Below the pieces are notes generated by a model, which was not told where the DNA came from, searched no databases, and worked only from the letters and a program-made list of their open reading frames with translations. The position numbers and the translations under genes were made by a program. Below, one piece after another: positions 24,309 to 34,436 of a stretch of 64,000 nt of DNA. The stretch comes from Platerodrilus igneus (lineage: Eukaryota > Arthropoda > Insecta > Coleoptera > Lycidae), in contig JARFIW010001178.1 in the NCBI GenBank assembly GCA_036346225.1, forward strand, positions 1,306,917 through 1,370,916, written 5' to 3'. Within the stretch, counting starts at the first letter, position 1. Each line of letters begins with the position of its first letter.

Positions 24309-24470
24309 CACATTGAGATCATGGATTTGTGGGTTCTTTGGCAATTGTTCTTTCAATGGCGTCCGGCGGTCCTCGTCGACGAAGCCAAGATATAAGGAAG
24401 AGGTAACAGGGAAAAAATCACTTTGCTGACTCAAGCTTTTTACGCCCGTACGTCTGTGTTTAAGTAACAT
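24309..24470 (-). CDS. possible first coding exon of an unknown host gene
   Basis: An ATG at 24470 opens a frame of exactly 54 codons that ends at a consensus splice donor (GTAAGT, 24303-24308 on the minus strand). The predicted peptide ends RTPLKEQLPKNPQIHDLNV, which looks like ordinary protein rather than repeat translation, and GC content is higher than in the flanks. I do not recognise the protein, and no downstream exon was found. It lies about 120 bp from a plus-strand ATG with its own GTAAGT donor, which suggests two divergent genes. It could also be chance. Confidence 0.3.
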
Positions 24471-24589
24471 TTAGTTATTTTGAGTTTCGCGGCCTTATGG
24501 GCATTATTTTCGGTTATCTTCGTTATTCCCACTCGCCATTTAGAAGACTGATAAGGAGTTAGTTGCTCGTCAACATCGTTTTGGTTAAC
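24471..24589. promoter_or_regulatory. possible bidirectional promoter / 5' UTR region
   Basis: This 120-bp interval separates two outward-facing ATG-plus-GTAAGT exon candidates. It is less AT-rich than the surroundings (GCGGCCTTATGGGC and similar). No TATA box or unambiguous initiator was identified. The call depends entirely on the two exon candidates being real. Confidence 0.25.
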
Positions 24590-24608
24590 ATGGCGATTGC
24601 AAGCACTG
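24590..24608 (+). CDS. possible short first coding exon of an unknown host gene
   Basis: AACATGGCG is a strong insect start context. Six codons later (M-A-I-A-S-T plus one base) comes CTG|GTAAGT, a perfect donor site. Very short first coding exons are common in insect genes with long first introns. No downstream exon was identified within the window, much of which is transposon-derived. A chance match remains likely enough that confidence is low. Confidence 0.28.
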
Positions 24609-26902
24609 GTAAGTTTTAATTTTCGTACTTACAATGCTTTGTCATGTTAAATAACACACTCGTCGTCGATACAGTTCACTAGCTCGTAAAATACGCCAAC
24701 AGTCTGTCTTTGATGATGATCGATAGCCAATACGTGCTCTTTTCGACGCTTTGTTCTCATAAACTATCGTGCTCCTCCACAATTTTTCATGTTCTTACGC
24801 TAAATATCGTGTTGCCCTTTGCAATTCATATGAAAGTCACATGTCTCTAAGACAATTCGTACATTCCACAAGGAATTTAGAGACAGTGGGCACGTTGTTT
24901 TTCTTTTACCCTCTAGCAATTTACCATCAATCTTTCTGGCTAGTTCAACCTGAACTGGTATTAAGGATCAATACAAAAAATACCACAAAGTTATTAGGTA
25001 CTAGAAAAAAACGTTATAAAGTGATTGCATATGGTAATTAAATTGCAAGAAATTTAGGATACATTTGTTAAGGTAAAACCTCCTAGTTTGAGCATTAAGT
25101 AAGTATTACCTAAGTAAAGTCAAGCAGCAGTTCTTAAAGCGAAAAATATGTAGACAATTATTTGACTCGCACCCAATTTTTGAGACTACTCATAGCATGG
25201 AACAAAAACTGCACAAGAAGTATTTTTAAGAATTGGTGGTTATTTCGTAACATATTTTTAAATATTAATAATCTATATTAATTTGGATATTATTTGAGGT
25301 TATATAGTAATCACTCCCTCCCGCTGACTAATCCGTAATTAAACCCACAGTTCTGTGGTTAACAAACCTCCTCCGTCTATTTCCATATTTTCCTAAATTT
25401 TATATTTTTGTAACAAAATTGGTTGTACCGAAAATTCACAGAAATGGTAAACACTTTTAAATAAAATATTCTAGCAGTCCGGAATCGAACAGGCTCCATC
25501 ATCAAAATAAATTTTAAACCAAGAATTAGCATCTGGGTTTTGAGGGCATTTCTACTAGGAATCGTTCAGTGTTTTGGTGATACTTTACTCCAAAGCTTTT
25601 TTTTAACAAACTAAATTTGGACATGTTTCCTTCCATAATAGCTGAGTGTTCAATATTCAAAGTAAATTAATTCACATTTTAAATTTTGAAGTATTTAATT
25701 TATGTGGTCACTACTGCTATTAATTAATGGTTGCTTTTAGTACAGGATATGAAAAACTATTCCTAATTACGTTTATTATGCAGAATTTAATCTAATAAAT
25801 GATTATACAACTTCCAAGCGTTTAAAGCAAAATAGTGAACCGGATTTTCGTAGACTGTATCTAAAATTAGTGTTTAATATGTAAATCAATTCCACTTACG
25901 TTCCTACGTTACCTCATTTATTTTAATTAATTATTAGTACCTTGACATTAATAGTAAGTGATTTTATTTTTCGTTACAATGGGATATTTGCTTCAATCAA
26001 TTTTATTGTGCGATTCGCTTTGATGCTTCAGTTATGGATTTTTACCTCAGTGAAATATCCCCTAAAGGCAATTAATTGTTCATTCCTGTAACATCTGAAA
26101 TTAAAGTACATTATCTGGGAAAATCTTTTTAAAACATAAAAATCATGTCAAATACTCTTTATTCATATAGAAAGAAATCAGATAACGAAACTACTGACTG
26201 CTGATCATGGTGTTTATGCGGCCTGTGACCTGGATCTAGTCGTTTCCAATTTAATTTTATTTTAAAAACTTTTTTCTTTTATTGAAATTTGTTTTCCAAT
26301 ATAAAGTTAAACCCATACAAATTGATACTCCAGCCTGCTTTTAATTTTATACTTAATAAATCTTGTCTATTTACTTAACCAAGCGGCATTCCATACTGTA
26401 TTAAACTTTTTTATTTATTTTGTTCAACACCCAGCAAGTAGTTCCTGCAAGAAAATTACTATTTCAACACTATGGGCTATTACAAGCTGAATCCTTTTAG
26501 ATATACAACCCCAAAAGTCACAGCAATTAAAAGAAAGTGAATCTAAAATTTCTCTGGTACATATAGGTACTTGAAAAATTTTAACGTCGCGAACAAGTTC
26601 GTTGCTTTTCAAGTTTTATTCAGAATTGTCAATTAGTATCAACCATCTGTATTTTTAAAATCTTAGACTTTCAGCAGAATTATAGCTTGTTGATATCCAA
26701 CATTTAACTTTTCTGCGAATTAATTTACATCTGTATGTTTTGTTCTGAACAGGTGTGTTTTAAATTAATTACTCCTCAAATTATACGATTAAAGTGAGTT
26801 GTTATATCTTGTCACAAAAACTTTGCTGGGAATTTTTAAGTGAGGTGTTCGCTAATTCTCAGAACTTTTAAATTTGAATATGTGAAATATTACAATTGGA
26901 TG
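24609..26902. other. AT-rich, no gene recognised
   Basis: About 2.3 kb without repeats or domains that I can identify. Frames at 24769-25041 (+) and 26424-26612 (-) show no recognisable protein features. It could be intron of the putative plus-strand gene. Confidence 0.45.
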
Positions 26903-27077
26903 CTTTTAGGAAGGCTTGTATATTTTAATTTTCAAGTCTGTCGATTGCATGAATTCAGAAAGTAGTCAGATTTGCAACTCACACTCTGTATTAGAATATG
27001 AGTTGCAAATCTGACTACTTTCTGAATTCATGCAATCGACAGACTTGAAAATTAAAATATACAAGCCTTTCTAAAAG
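26903..27077. repeat. near-perfect 79-nt inverted repeat with 17-nt loop
   Basis: Left arm 26903-26981 and right arm 26999-27077 are reverse complements over 79 positions with a single mismatch near the outer end (GGAAGG against GAAAGG). The spacer is CACTCTGTATTAGAATA. No TA or other target duplication flanks the arms and there is no coding content. The perfection of the arms in such an old, decayed neighbourhood means the structure is recent, under constraint, or an assembly or library artefact. Confidence 0.9.
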
Positions 27078-27190
27078 AATTAAGCAGACACAAGGATTTA
27101 TTTGACAACAGAGGTTTCCATCGTTTTATCTTTTTAATCAGCATTTGTTTACAATTGCTACGATGAATCATCGGTACTATAACTCATGTT

Positions 27191-27220
27191 TATATATATA
27201 TATATATATATATTGCTGTG
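27191..27220. repeat. (TA)n tract followed by TTGCTGTG
   Basis: A run of TA dinucleotides leads directly into TTGCTGTGATAAGGGGTT. The same type of junction recurs near 58962, 60931, 62573 and, inverted, near 31115. Confidence 0.85.
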
Positions 27221-28090
27221 ATAAGGGGTTGTTTAAGGGTTTACTTGATAGTAAAGGTCGTTTAGAAATGAGAAATTACCATAGGCAGCAGAAAACTGCA
27301 TTCATTTAGTAAAGAATTGAGAAATAAAGATAGTTTGTAAATAGTAGGCAGTCAACACCCTGTATATAAAGTATAAGTAGTTTTAAGCGACGCAAATACA
27401 CACAGGAAGACGCATAGTTAGCGTAGAAACCAGGAACACATGCATTAGGTAAATAGTAAATATTTAATACCCTGTAGATAGAGTTTTAGTTAATTTAGGC
27501 AATGCAAATAATGATATTTTTCAGTGGAAGCACGCGTATTTTATATGTAAACATAATAAAGTGTAATTAAACACGCATTGAAAAGACTTCCAAACAATTA
27601 GGTTGATACTGAGATAAGAAATAGAGCTTCAGGAAGCATATAAATGCGTACAAATAGTTAACCATTTTTGATAAAAAAAAGAAGATTAATAATTGGGTAA
27701 ATAACAGGCAGATATGAAAATTAAAAGTCGAATTGCATCAGTTGTTTATGGAAAAGCAATTAGATTTATCAAAACACCGCATGTTTGATAACGAAGACAG
27801 CTGCGACATGGTCACAATTATTGGAAAGCATAGACAATTACATCAGAAACTACTTTAAATGTAATTATTTGATTGGTTGAAATGAGCGACGAGTTTGTAG
27901 ACCATGCCCACTGACGGAGTAGGGGAGAAAAGATATATTAACAGGTACAGTGATAACGAAGTCAGTTTACAACTCAACAAAGCCCGAAGTGCGCCACTAT
28001 GAAATAAAGTGATACGTAATAATAATTCAAAGTGAAAAATTGTATAAGTGCGAAAAAGAAAATTACGATTGCCGATTAAACGTAAGTAGA
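27214..28090 (+). repeat. possible LTR-like block after (TA)n
   Basis: This non-coding block starts at the (TA)n-TTGCTGTGATA junction, contains ACACCCTGTATA (about 27356) and GATTGGTTGAAAT (about 27873), and ends near AAACGTAAGTAG. The block at 62573-63475 has the same landmarks in the same order (TTGCAGTGG, ACACCCTGTATA, GATTGGTCGAAAT, TTGTAAGTAAA). The two may be distant members of one LTR family. No open frame. Confidence 0.3.
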
Positions 28091-28117
28091 TTTTGGGGAA
28101 TTTTATTTTAAACTAAA

Positions 28118-28345
28118 ACCTAATAATAATAGGGCTTCCGAGTCCGTGGAGAATAAATGTAACTTCGAGTCAGGGGACAATGATAATAAGAATTCTATTC
28201 TAAAGCCGGGAAGAAAATCCAAGTTCTGAGTCTGTGGAGAATAAATGTAATTCCAAGTTCTGGGGGAAGAATAATACAATTTCTAGGTCAATTGAAAATA
28301 AATGATGATAATCCAATTCTAAGTTTGGGGAAACTGATATGAAGT
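28118..28345. repeat. degenerate minisatellite (GAATAAATGTAA units)
   Basis: Related segments of about 85-110 bp share GAGTC(C/T)GTGGAGAATAAATG(T)AA and (A/T)CCAA(G/T)TTCT. At least two good copies (28137 and 28218) and a decayed third (28290) are seen. Confidence 0.65.
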
Positions 28346-29087
28346 AATAAGTCTAAATGAGATGACAATAAATTAGGGTGCATAAGTATAAATTAATAAT
28401 GGTAGTCCAGAGGGTAATGGCGATAATTTAAATACAATGGTTCAAGCGTGTGGATAGACAATATTTCGAATGGGCATGTAATAATCCTGAATTGGGGGAA
28501 AATAATTTTTATTCAAATGGATGGCTTAATGCATGGGAAATATTAGTGGATGCGTCAATTGCAAGAAGAAAATAGACCAGGTTAGATTTTTAGTTGTAAG
28601 ACATTATTTTTTTATATTTTTATTTGAATATTGAATTTGCTTAATATAAATTAATGTGACGAAGTTCACCAAAACAAAGGATTTGCATCGTATAAAGTGC
28701 TTGATATGATAAGAGGTTTCGAACGTTTTACACTTCTTTTATAAAGATAATAGGTTTTTTTGGTGGCTTTGGGTTTTTGATTAAAAGTATATGATTTTGA
28801 TAAATGAGATTCACAACATAAATTAATTGAAAAGTGTATTTTAAATAATTTACAAAAACTGTACATAATATTTGTTTCATTATATAGAATCGAATTAACT
28901 GAATTTTATAATTCCAAATAAATGCTAGTCGAGGTCATAAGATAAAGTTAATGGGAGTGATTTGATAATTTAAACAGTTCAAGCAGGAGCTATAAGTTGA
29001 ATTCGAAATTGATAACAAGTAAGGCGGTAACGTATCAAATTTTGTTATTGGTTCGAGATAAAATCCGGTTAAGTTTCTGGAGGGAAT
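28346..29087. other. AT-rich, no gene recognised
   Basis: No domains. Only weak leftovers of the preceding tandem repeat. Confidence 0.4.
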
Positions 29088-29290
29088 TTATAGCAATATT
29101 AATAAGACAGCCCAACGTCGGAGAACGATAATTACCATTCTTGTTTATACATAGCAATAATAATATGGTCGCCCAAATGATGGGGCGCAAATAATTTAGG
29201 GAGCATAGCAATATTAATATAACGGCCCAACGTAGGGGCTCGATAATTCCAGTAGTACATAGCAATATATAATTAACGTGATAAGGGGTC
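29088..29290. repeat. ~58-bp tandem repeat with ATAGCAATA units, 4 copies
   Basis: Copies start with ATAGCAATA at about 29089, 29150, 29207 and 29262. Each goes on with an AT stretch and, in the first three, a CCCAA(C)GT-type GC-rich part. The last copy runs into GTGATAAGGGGT, which is also found right after the (TA)n tract at 27216. Confidence 0.75.
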
Positions 29291-30993
29291 ACGAGAGGTT
29301 ATTGAAACCCAAATCCCATTAAAATATAAAAGAATCCTGAAACAACAAAGATTCCGTAAATTCATGGCTACGCCCTATATAATACAAGCGTGCTTTTATT
29401 CATTAAAGTGACATGCAAAAACCCAAACTGCGCGTGTATAAATAATCACCCTGTATGATATAAGTATATTGTAAATAAATAGCAAGTAACGTAAGTTGTA
29501 TATGTAAAAATAAATAACTGTAAGATACCGTAAAACACATTTCATTGCAAATTCAAATCGGTACATTTTTGATAACATTTGCTGTAAATAGCATACAATA
29601 GTACAGCTTTACGCTTTTAGTTTAAGGAACTATACTCAACGTGTATTTTATACCACGATTTTTATATTAAATTTATGTACTGAAACACGAACGCAAATAT
29701 TTTCTATAAAACGCAACCCCTTTTGCATTAAAAAGCAATTAAAGTTTAAATTAAATCCGAGGATTATAGAAATTTATTATAAATAAAGAATTTTCTAGAA
29801 TATAAAACAAGGAGTCGTTGGGATTTAGAACTACGTAGATATCTAATTAATAAATAAACATTTTATTCCTAGAAGCGGTCGGAACATCAAAAACCTGCAA
29901 AATCCTTGGAAAAACTGATAAAAACTATTTATGATTTTTGCATTCACTGTTGGAGAGAAACGATACGTCATAATAATAGTATATGTGAGAACAGGACAAA
30001 CAGCACGCGTCACGGATAACTGGAACCAGATAAAAGGTATAAATGCCGCAATTTTTGACGCTAATTGGTTTTGCTGAGAATCTTGCATTATAATATTCCA
30101 CATTTTTCTAGTAATCTGGATATAGATTAGGGTATATAAGGAAGCGTTTATTCGTGCATGGGGTCATTCGATTCTAAAGTTTAAGTCGCAAGCTGTTGCT
30201 ATGCGAAGATAGTATTTGAAGTATGCAGTAAGCATAATATAATTTAATAGTTGCGAGGTTGCAATGAATATGGAAGTGATGTTTTTTATCGCAAATTACC
30301 TACTAAAAATGGAATTTATTAATTACGATGAAGAGGCAAAATTCTTGAATATAGAGCTATTTTAAAAATTTTATTAAATAATCGAAAGGAAGATTTAACC
30401 AAAAATGTACTTTGGTAATTTGAGGATCTTTATGGAAAATCTTGTAAACTGATTTGATGTCAATTTAAAATAAGAAGATTTTTGATTACCAGGAACATTT
30501 TTGTGGATTCCGCAAGTATTATTTTAAGATTTATTTGTAACTGATATTAGAGTATTTGTATCTAGTTTAAGATCTTTTTTGTGTAAAAAATTTTTACCAG
30601 GAGTTGGTGTTCAGAGTTCGAAGTACTCCGACCTTTTTATGGATTATCCCTCAAGGATTTTTTTGGCCAAAACAAATCTTACAAGCATGGAAATAAGTAT
30701 AACCAAGTAAACCATCCTCAAAAGAATAAGTTTAATTTTCTAAATTTAAAATAAGGTAAGAACGATTGTTTCTTTTATATAGCAATTACTTCTTAGAAAT
30801 TATTTTATGTTTGAAAGAAGCAATGTTGTAAATGCTTTTATATGAGACAAACTATTTCATACTGTATAAATGCTTTGTGATATTGCTGAGTATTATTTCA
30901 TTTTGAAAACTCCGTCAATTTCGTTGAGCTAGCCAGGCAAAATTAAAAAGGAAGGTAAGTGAACAATTTCAAGTTTACAAATTACTGTATCGG
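29291..30993. other. AT-rich, no gene recognised
   Basis: Contains promoter-like TATATAAGG near 30134 and a splice-donor-like GGTAAGAACGATT near 30753, but no open frame connects them. Nothing further is supported. Confidence 0.4.
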
Positions 30994-31145
30994 TATCATA
31001 TCACTCTTTTAGTAGCTCCCAACGCCAGGTCATTTTCATAGCACTCCTTTAGTTGCACTTCAACGTGTGGCCATTTTCATATCACCTTTTTAGTAACACC
31101 TCAAAGCGAGCTGTTGTCACAGCAATATATATATATGTACATATA
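30994..31145. repeat. ~40-bp tandem repeat, 3 copies, then (TA)n
   Basis: Copies near 30997, 31036 and 31078 share CAT(A/T)(T/G)CAC followed by CTTTTTAGTA-type sequence and a CAACG(C/T) part. The array ends GTCACAGCAATATATATA, the inverse of the (TA)n-TTGCTGTGA junction seen elsewhere in the window. Confidence 0.75.
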
Positions 31146-32914
31146 TAAAGAGGTCAGGAGAGCTTTAAGCGTATTTCATTAGCACATAAGAGCAAAACCT
31201 TTATAATCCCGTGTATTGCATTTATTGCAGAGTGTGAAAGAAACCTAAACTTAAAAATCCAATTGTTAAATTAAACCATTGCAGTCGTGTGTATGAATTA
31301 CTTAAACGAGTTTTATTTTAAGATATAAATCCAAAAGCCATTGAATTTCATCGCCTAAAATAATTACTCTTGATAGATGCCTTGTGTAGATAAACGAGTT
31401 CCATTCTTATTACTAAAAGGCAAATTGCATTTACAATAATTAAGAATGTAATTGTGAGCTTTAATTATGTAATTGGCTTCCTTGTATATCAAAATTAAAA
31501 TAATCATTCTTAGTAATAACAAGTTCTCATTGCATCCTCGGAGAAACAATGCATAAAATCTTGCTGACCAAAAACGAGTTGCATGCGCTTTTAAAATACT
31601 AGATAAATCTTTTGTGTGTAGATATAGATCACTTTAAATATATTCATTCTTCTTAAATACACCGCCTTATTTTAATTCCAGAATTTTCATTATTAATAAG
31701 TGAATTTGTCGCTTTACTAGGAAATGTCCTAAAAACCAATTATTAGTATCAAGAATAAACGCTCCTATTCAAAGAAACAAGCTAATATTAAAGGCCATAA
31801 AAGATAAGGTAAGAACGATTTAATAGTGTTACGTATTACAAAAAATGAGACTGCGCTCCATTAACTTAGTTCATTAGAAAAAAATAGACGACTCTTTGGA
31901 AGAATCATAGAACATCAACCACGACAACTTTACACTAATTAAATCATTAAACGCGGCATCCTCTAAATATTACATCAACTAGAATGACTAATCCTTCGAA
32001 ATGAATCTAGAATAAGATGAAAAAAGTGACGAAGGTAGAATTTTTGTATATAAACGGAGGCAGTTAAGATTAATTGGTTCAACATTTCATTTGCGGTCAA
32101 GTCATTTTACAATATGAAAGTTTTGAGTAAAGATTAATTTTTGAAGACGTCGAACGTATATGTTCGAGTAATTTATTCATTATACGACATGCAATAGATA
32201 ACATAGAACTTTCCAAAATTATGGAGCATGGTTGTTTTGTAAAATACTACAAAACTTAAGCTATCTTTGACATAAATAATCCTGATACCAGAACTATGGC
32301 TGGTTTAATTGAATAAAATGCACTGTGCACACTGATATTTTTAAGAGATGTGAAATGGAACCCAGAAATATTTAATGCCGTTAATTACGATGGAGATGTT
32401 TGATAAGCGCTATTCGACCATAACACCATCAAGTATAACTTGTTGTTTTTTGGAACGTATAAGGATAATTTAATGTTAGCACTTAGGCTAAAATAATTTC
32501 TTAATTTATTTGTGAAAGGGAAAATTTCCAGTCTGAAGCATATTGACCTTTACTAAATCATCTATACAGCGTCATTGGCCAATTACACTCACGAACGGGG
32601 TTATAAAAGATAGGCATATTATCCACATATAAATTAATGAGGATTCTGTACCGGTTAACAAAGACTAGGTAAGGATTATTTTAATAAATAAGTAACTTTT
32701 AGGAATAATGTTCTGTATGAACTTAGGGTGCAAACTGTTTTTTATGTAAGAGATTCTTTTATATGAAGGAAAAATGTTTTTGAATGCATATATGTTTCTT
32801 GAGATTACTGTGAGATTACCTGAGTTAGAGAGTTAGAGATCACAAGAGATATAACTTATATTATTAGAGCGTTACACATTGCGTAATTTCAAGCCCCGCA
32901 TGTATTTATTCTGT
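31146..32914. other. AT-rich, no gene recognised
   Basis: Holds a second ATAAGGTAAGAACGATT (about 31803) and a related GGTAAGGAT (about 32669), but no coding frame or element border. Confidence 0.4.
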
Positions 32915-33350
32915 AAGCAGCACATTTAGATGCAATGTATCCATACTCTTTACACTTTACACAAGCAGCGTAGTTTTTCATCAGTTAGAAAAATTCTATA
33001 TTCTTGATCTTCATAACAAAGCAAAAACGATGACGGTAATTGTTCCGCTTCCTCGGTGGCGATGAACACTTGTCGGCGAAAACTACAAACATGTTTGTAT
33101 TCCTTCACTCCTATGCCAGCATCAATAAAGGAGGTAGGTGAAACAAGTCTTAGATTCGAACACTTTAAGGCTTCCTTTATGGTAAAACATTACAGCCTTA
33201 CGTACTGGGCGTTAGTGAAACTTTCTAAAAGGATGATTATTTTTTCTTACAAAAGTCGTATAGATGTTGTTTTATCCGTATTAACACCATTGACTTTTGA
33301 AGACTTCCGCACTAGCTCTGAACTCTATCATCAGCGGTTTAGAGAGACTA
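32915..33350 (-). pseudogene. non-LTR retrotransposon ORF1 (gag-like) fragment
   Basis: The minus strand reads, with two in-frame stops, through a segment typical of insect LINE ORF1 proteins: SFIDAGIGVKEYKHVCSFRR, then PSSFLLCYEDQEYRIFLTD. After a shift it continues into a zinc knuckle of the CX2CX4HX4C type in which the His is Tyr (CVKCKEYGYIASKC). The clade is probably I/Jockey-like. The plus-strand frame over the same bases (33056-33370) is a shadow. No ORF2 is attached. Confidence 0.6.
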
Positions 33351-33419
33351 TCAGGGGGGTCGTTAATTAAATACGGATGAGTAGGGCGCCACAGTACTTA
33401 GATAAATATAAGTAGTTTC

Positions 33420-33630
33420 ACTTTTTATTATTCACAAGGTGCATTTTTGTAAATCTAATTATTTATTATTTATTATTATTATTTATGTCATGTTTATTTA
33501 TAAAATATTCATTACATGGAAGGATTATATAAAAATGAATAAACCATAATAATTATAATTAGTTTAGTGGAAATATGTAACTAGGCGTACGCCTTTATAT
33601 TTCCAATAAATAAATAAATAAATAAATAAT
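33420..33630 (+). mobile_element. probable 3' end of a LINE or SINE with (AATA)n tail
   Basis: TTTCCAATAAATAAATAAAT at about 33599-33630 is a typical tail of insect non-LTR elements. The preceding 150 bp, including a GGCGTACGCC palindrome, is likely its 3' UTR. It lies in the opposite orientation to the ORF1 fragment next to it, so it belongs to another insertion. The 5' limit is unknown. Confidence 0.45.
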
Positions 33631-34428
33631 ATGTAAAAACAAGAAATATCGCTAAGAAAAATACAGGAACCTCAACGAGTATATTCTGTTATAAAAATAC
33701 AAGATTTTGTATTTTTAGATGGTACTACGTTTATCCTAAAATAAAATAAAACACATAAAATAATAGTAGAGACAGCAATTTGCGCCTCAACATAAAATCA
33801 ATAAATCAGACAGGTTTTGTACATCTATGATTTCTGTCTTTTGTGTAATAGTGCATGGTCCTTCTACCTATTAAATTTATGCACGTCTAATTTATATGTA
33901 ATTCATAGAATCCAATGATAAGTATGGATAAAATAAATACTATTGCTTAAGTGCTTTCATGAGTGTAATTAACCTTGTTTAAATTTATAAGGAAATTAAG
34001 ACTGTTAAGTATGAACACATATATTAACTGAAAATTATTTCCGATTTATTCTGACAGATAATTATTATAAGTTTCTGAATATTCAATTAATTTTTATATT
34101 TATATTGTTAATCTTGGACAATTTAAATAAAAAAGCCTCTAAAGCAAATAGGCACTATAAATGTCATTAATGTCATCTTTTCAGTACTGACTAAATGACT
34201 CACATACACACAAAATTAATTTGTAATAAGATCTTTTAAATTAGTAAAATTAAACTTCGTTAAATAGATATCGTGTATAAGCAAGTACATGACTATATTA
34301 TTCGTAATACAAATTTATAAAGCTTTTGTTCCATAGACAATTTTATAAAACATAATTTTGATATGAAGCAACGTTTGAAAATTTAAATTCATAATTAAAT
34401 ATTATCGCAAAGATGTTAGTTTACATGG
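33631..34428. other. AT-rich, no gene recognised
   Basis: Nothing beyond AT-rich sequence leading up to the hAT target duplication. Confidence 0.45.
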
Positions 34429-34436
34429 GTTCAAAC

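Noticed and set aside
29088..31116. CRISPR-like array of spaced repeats
   Set aside because: Repeats are diverged, spacers are not unique and constant in length, and the context is eukaryotic; they are minisatellites.
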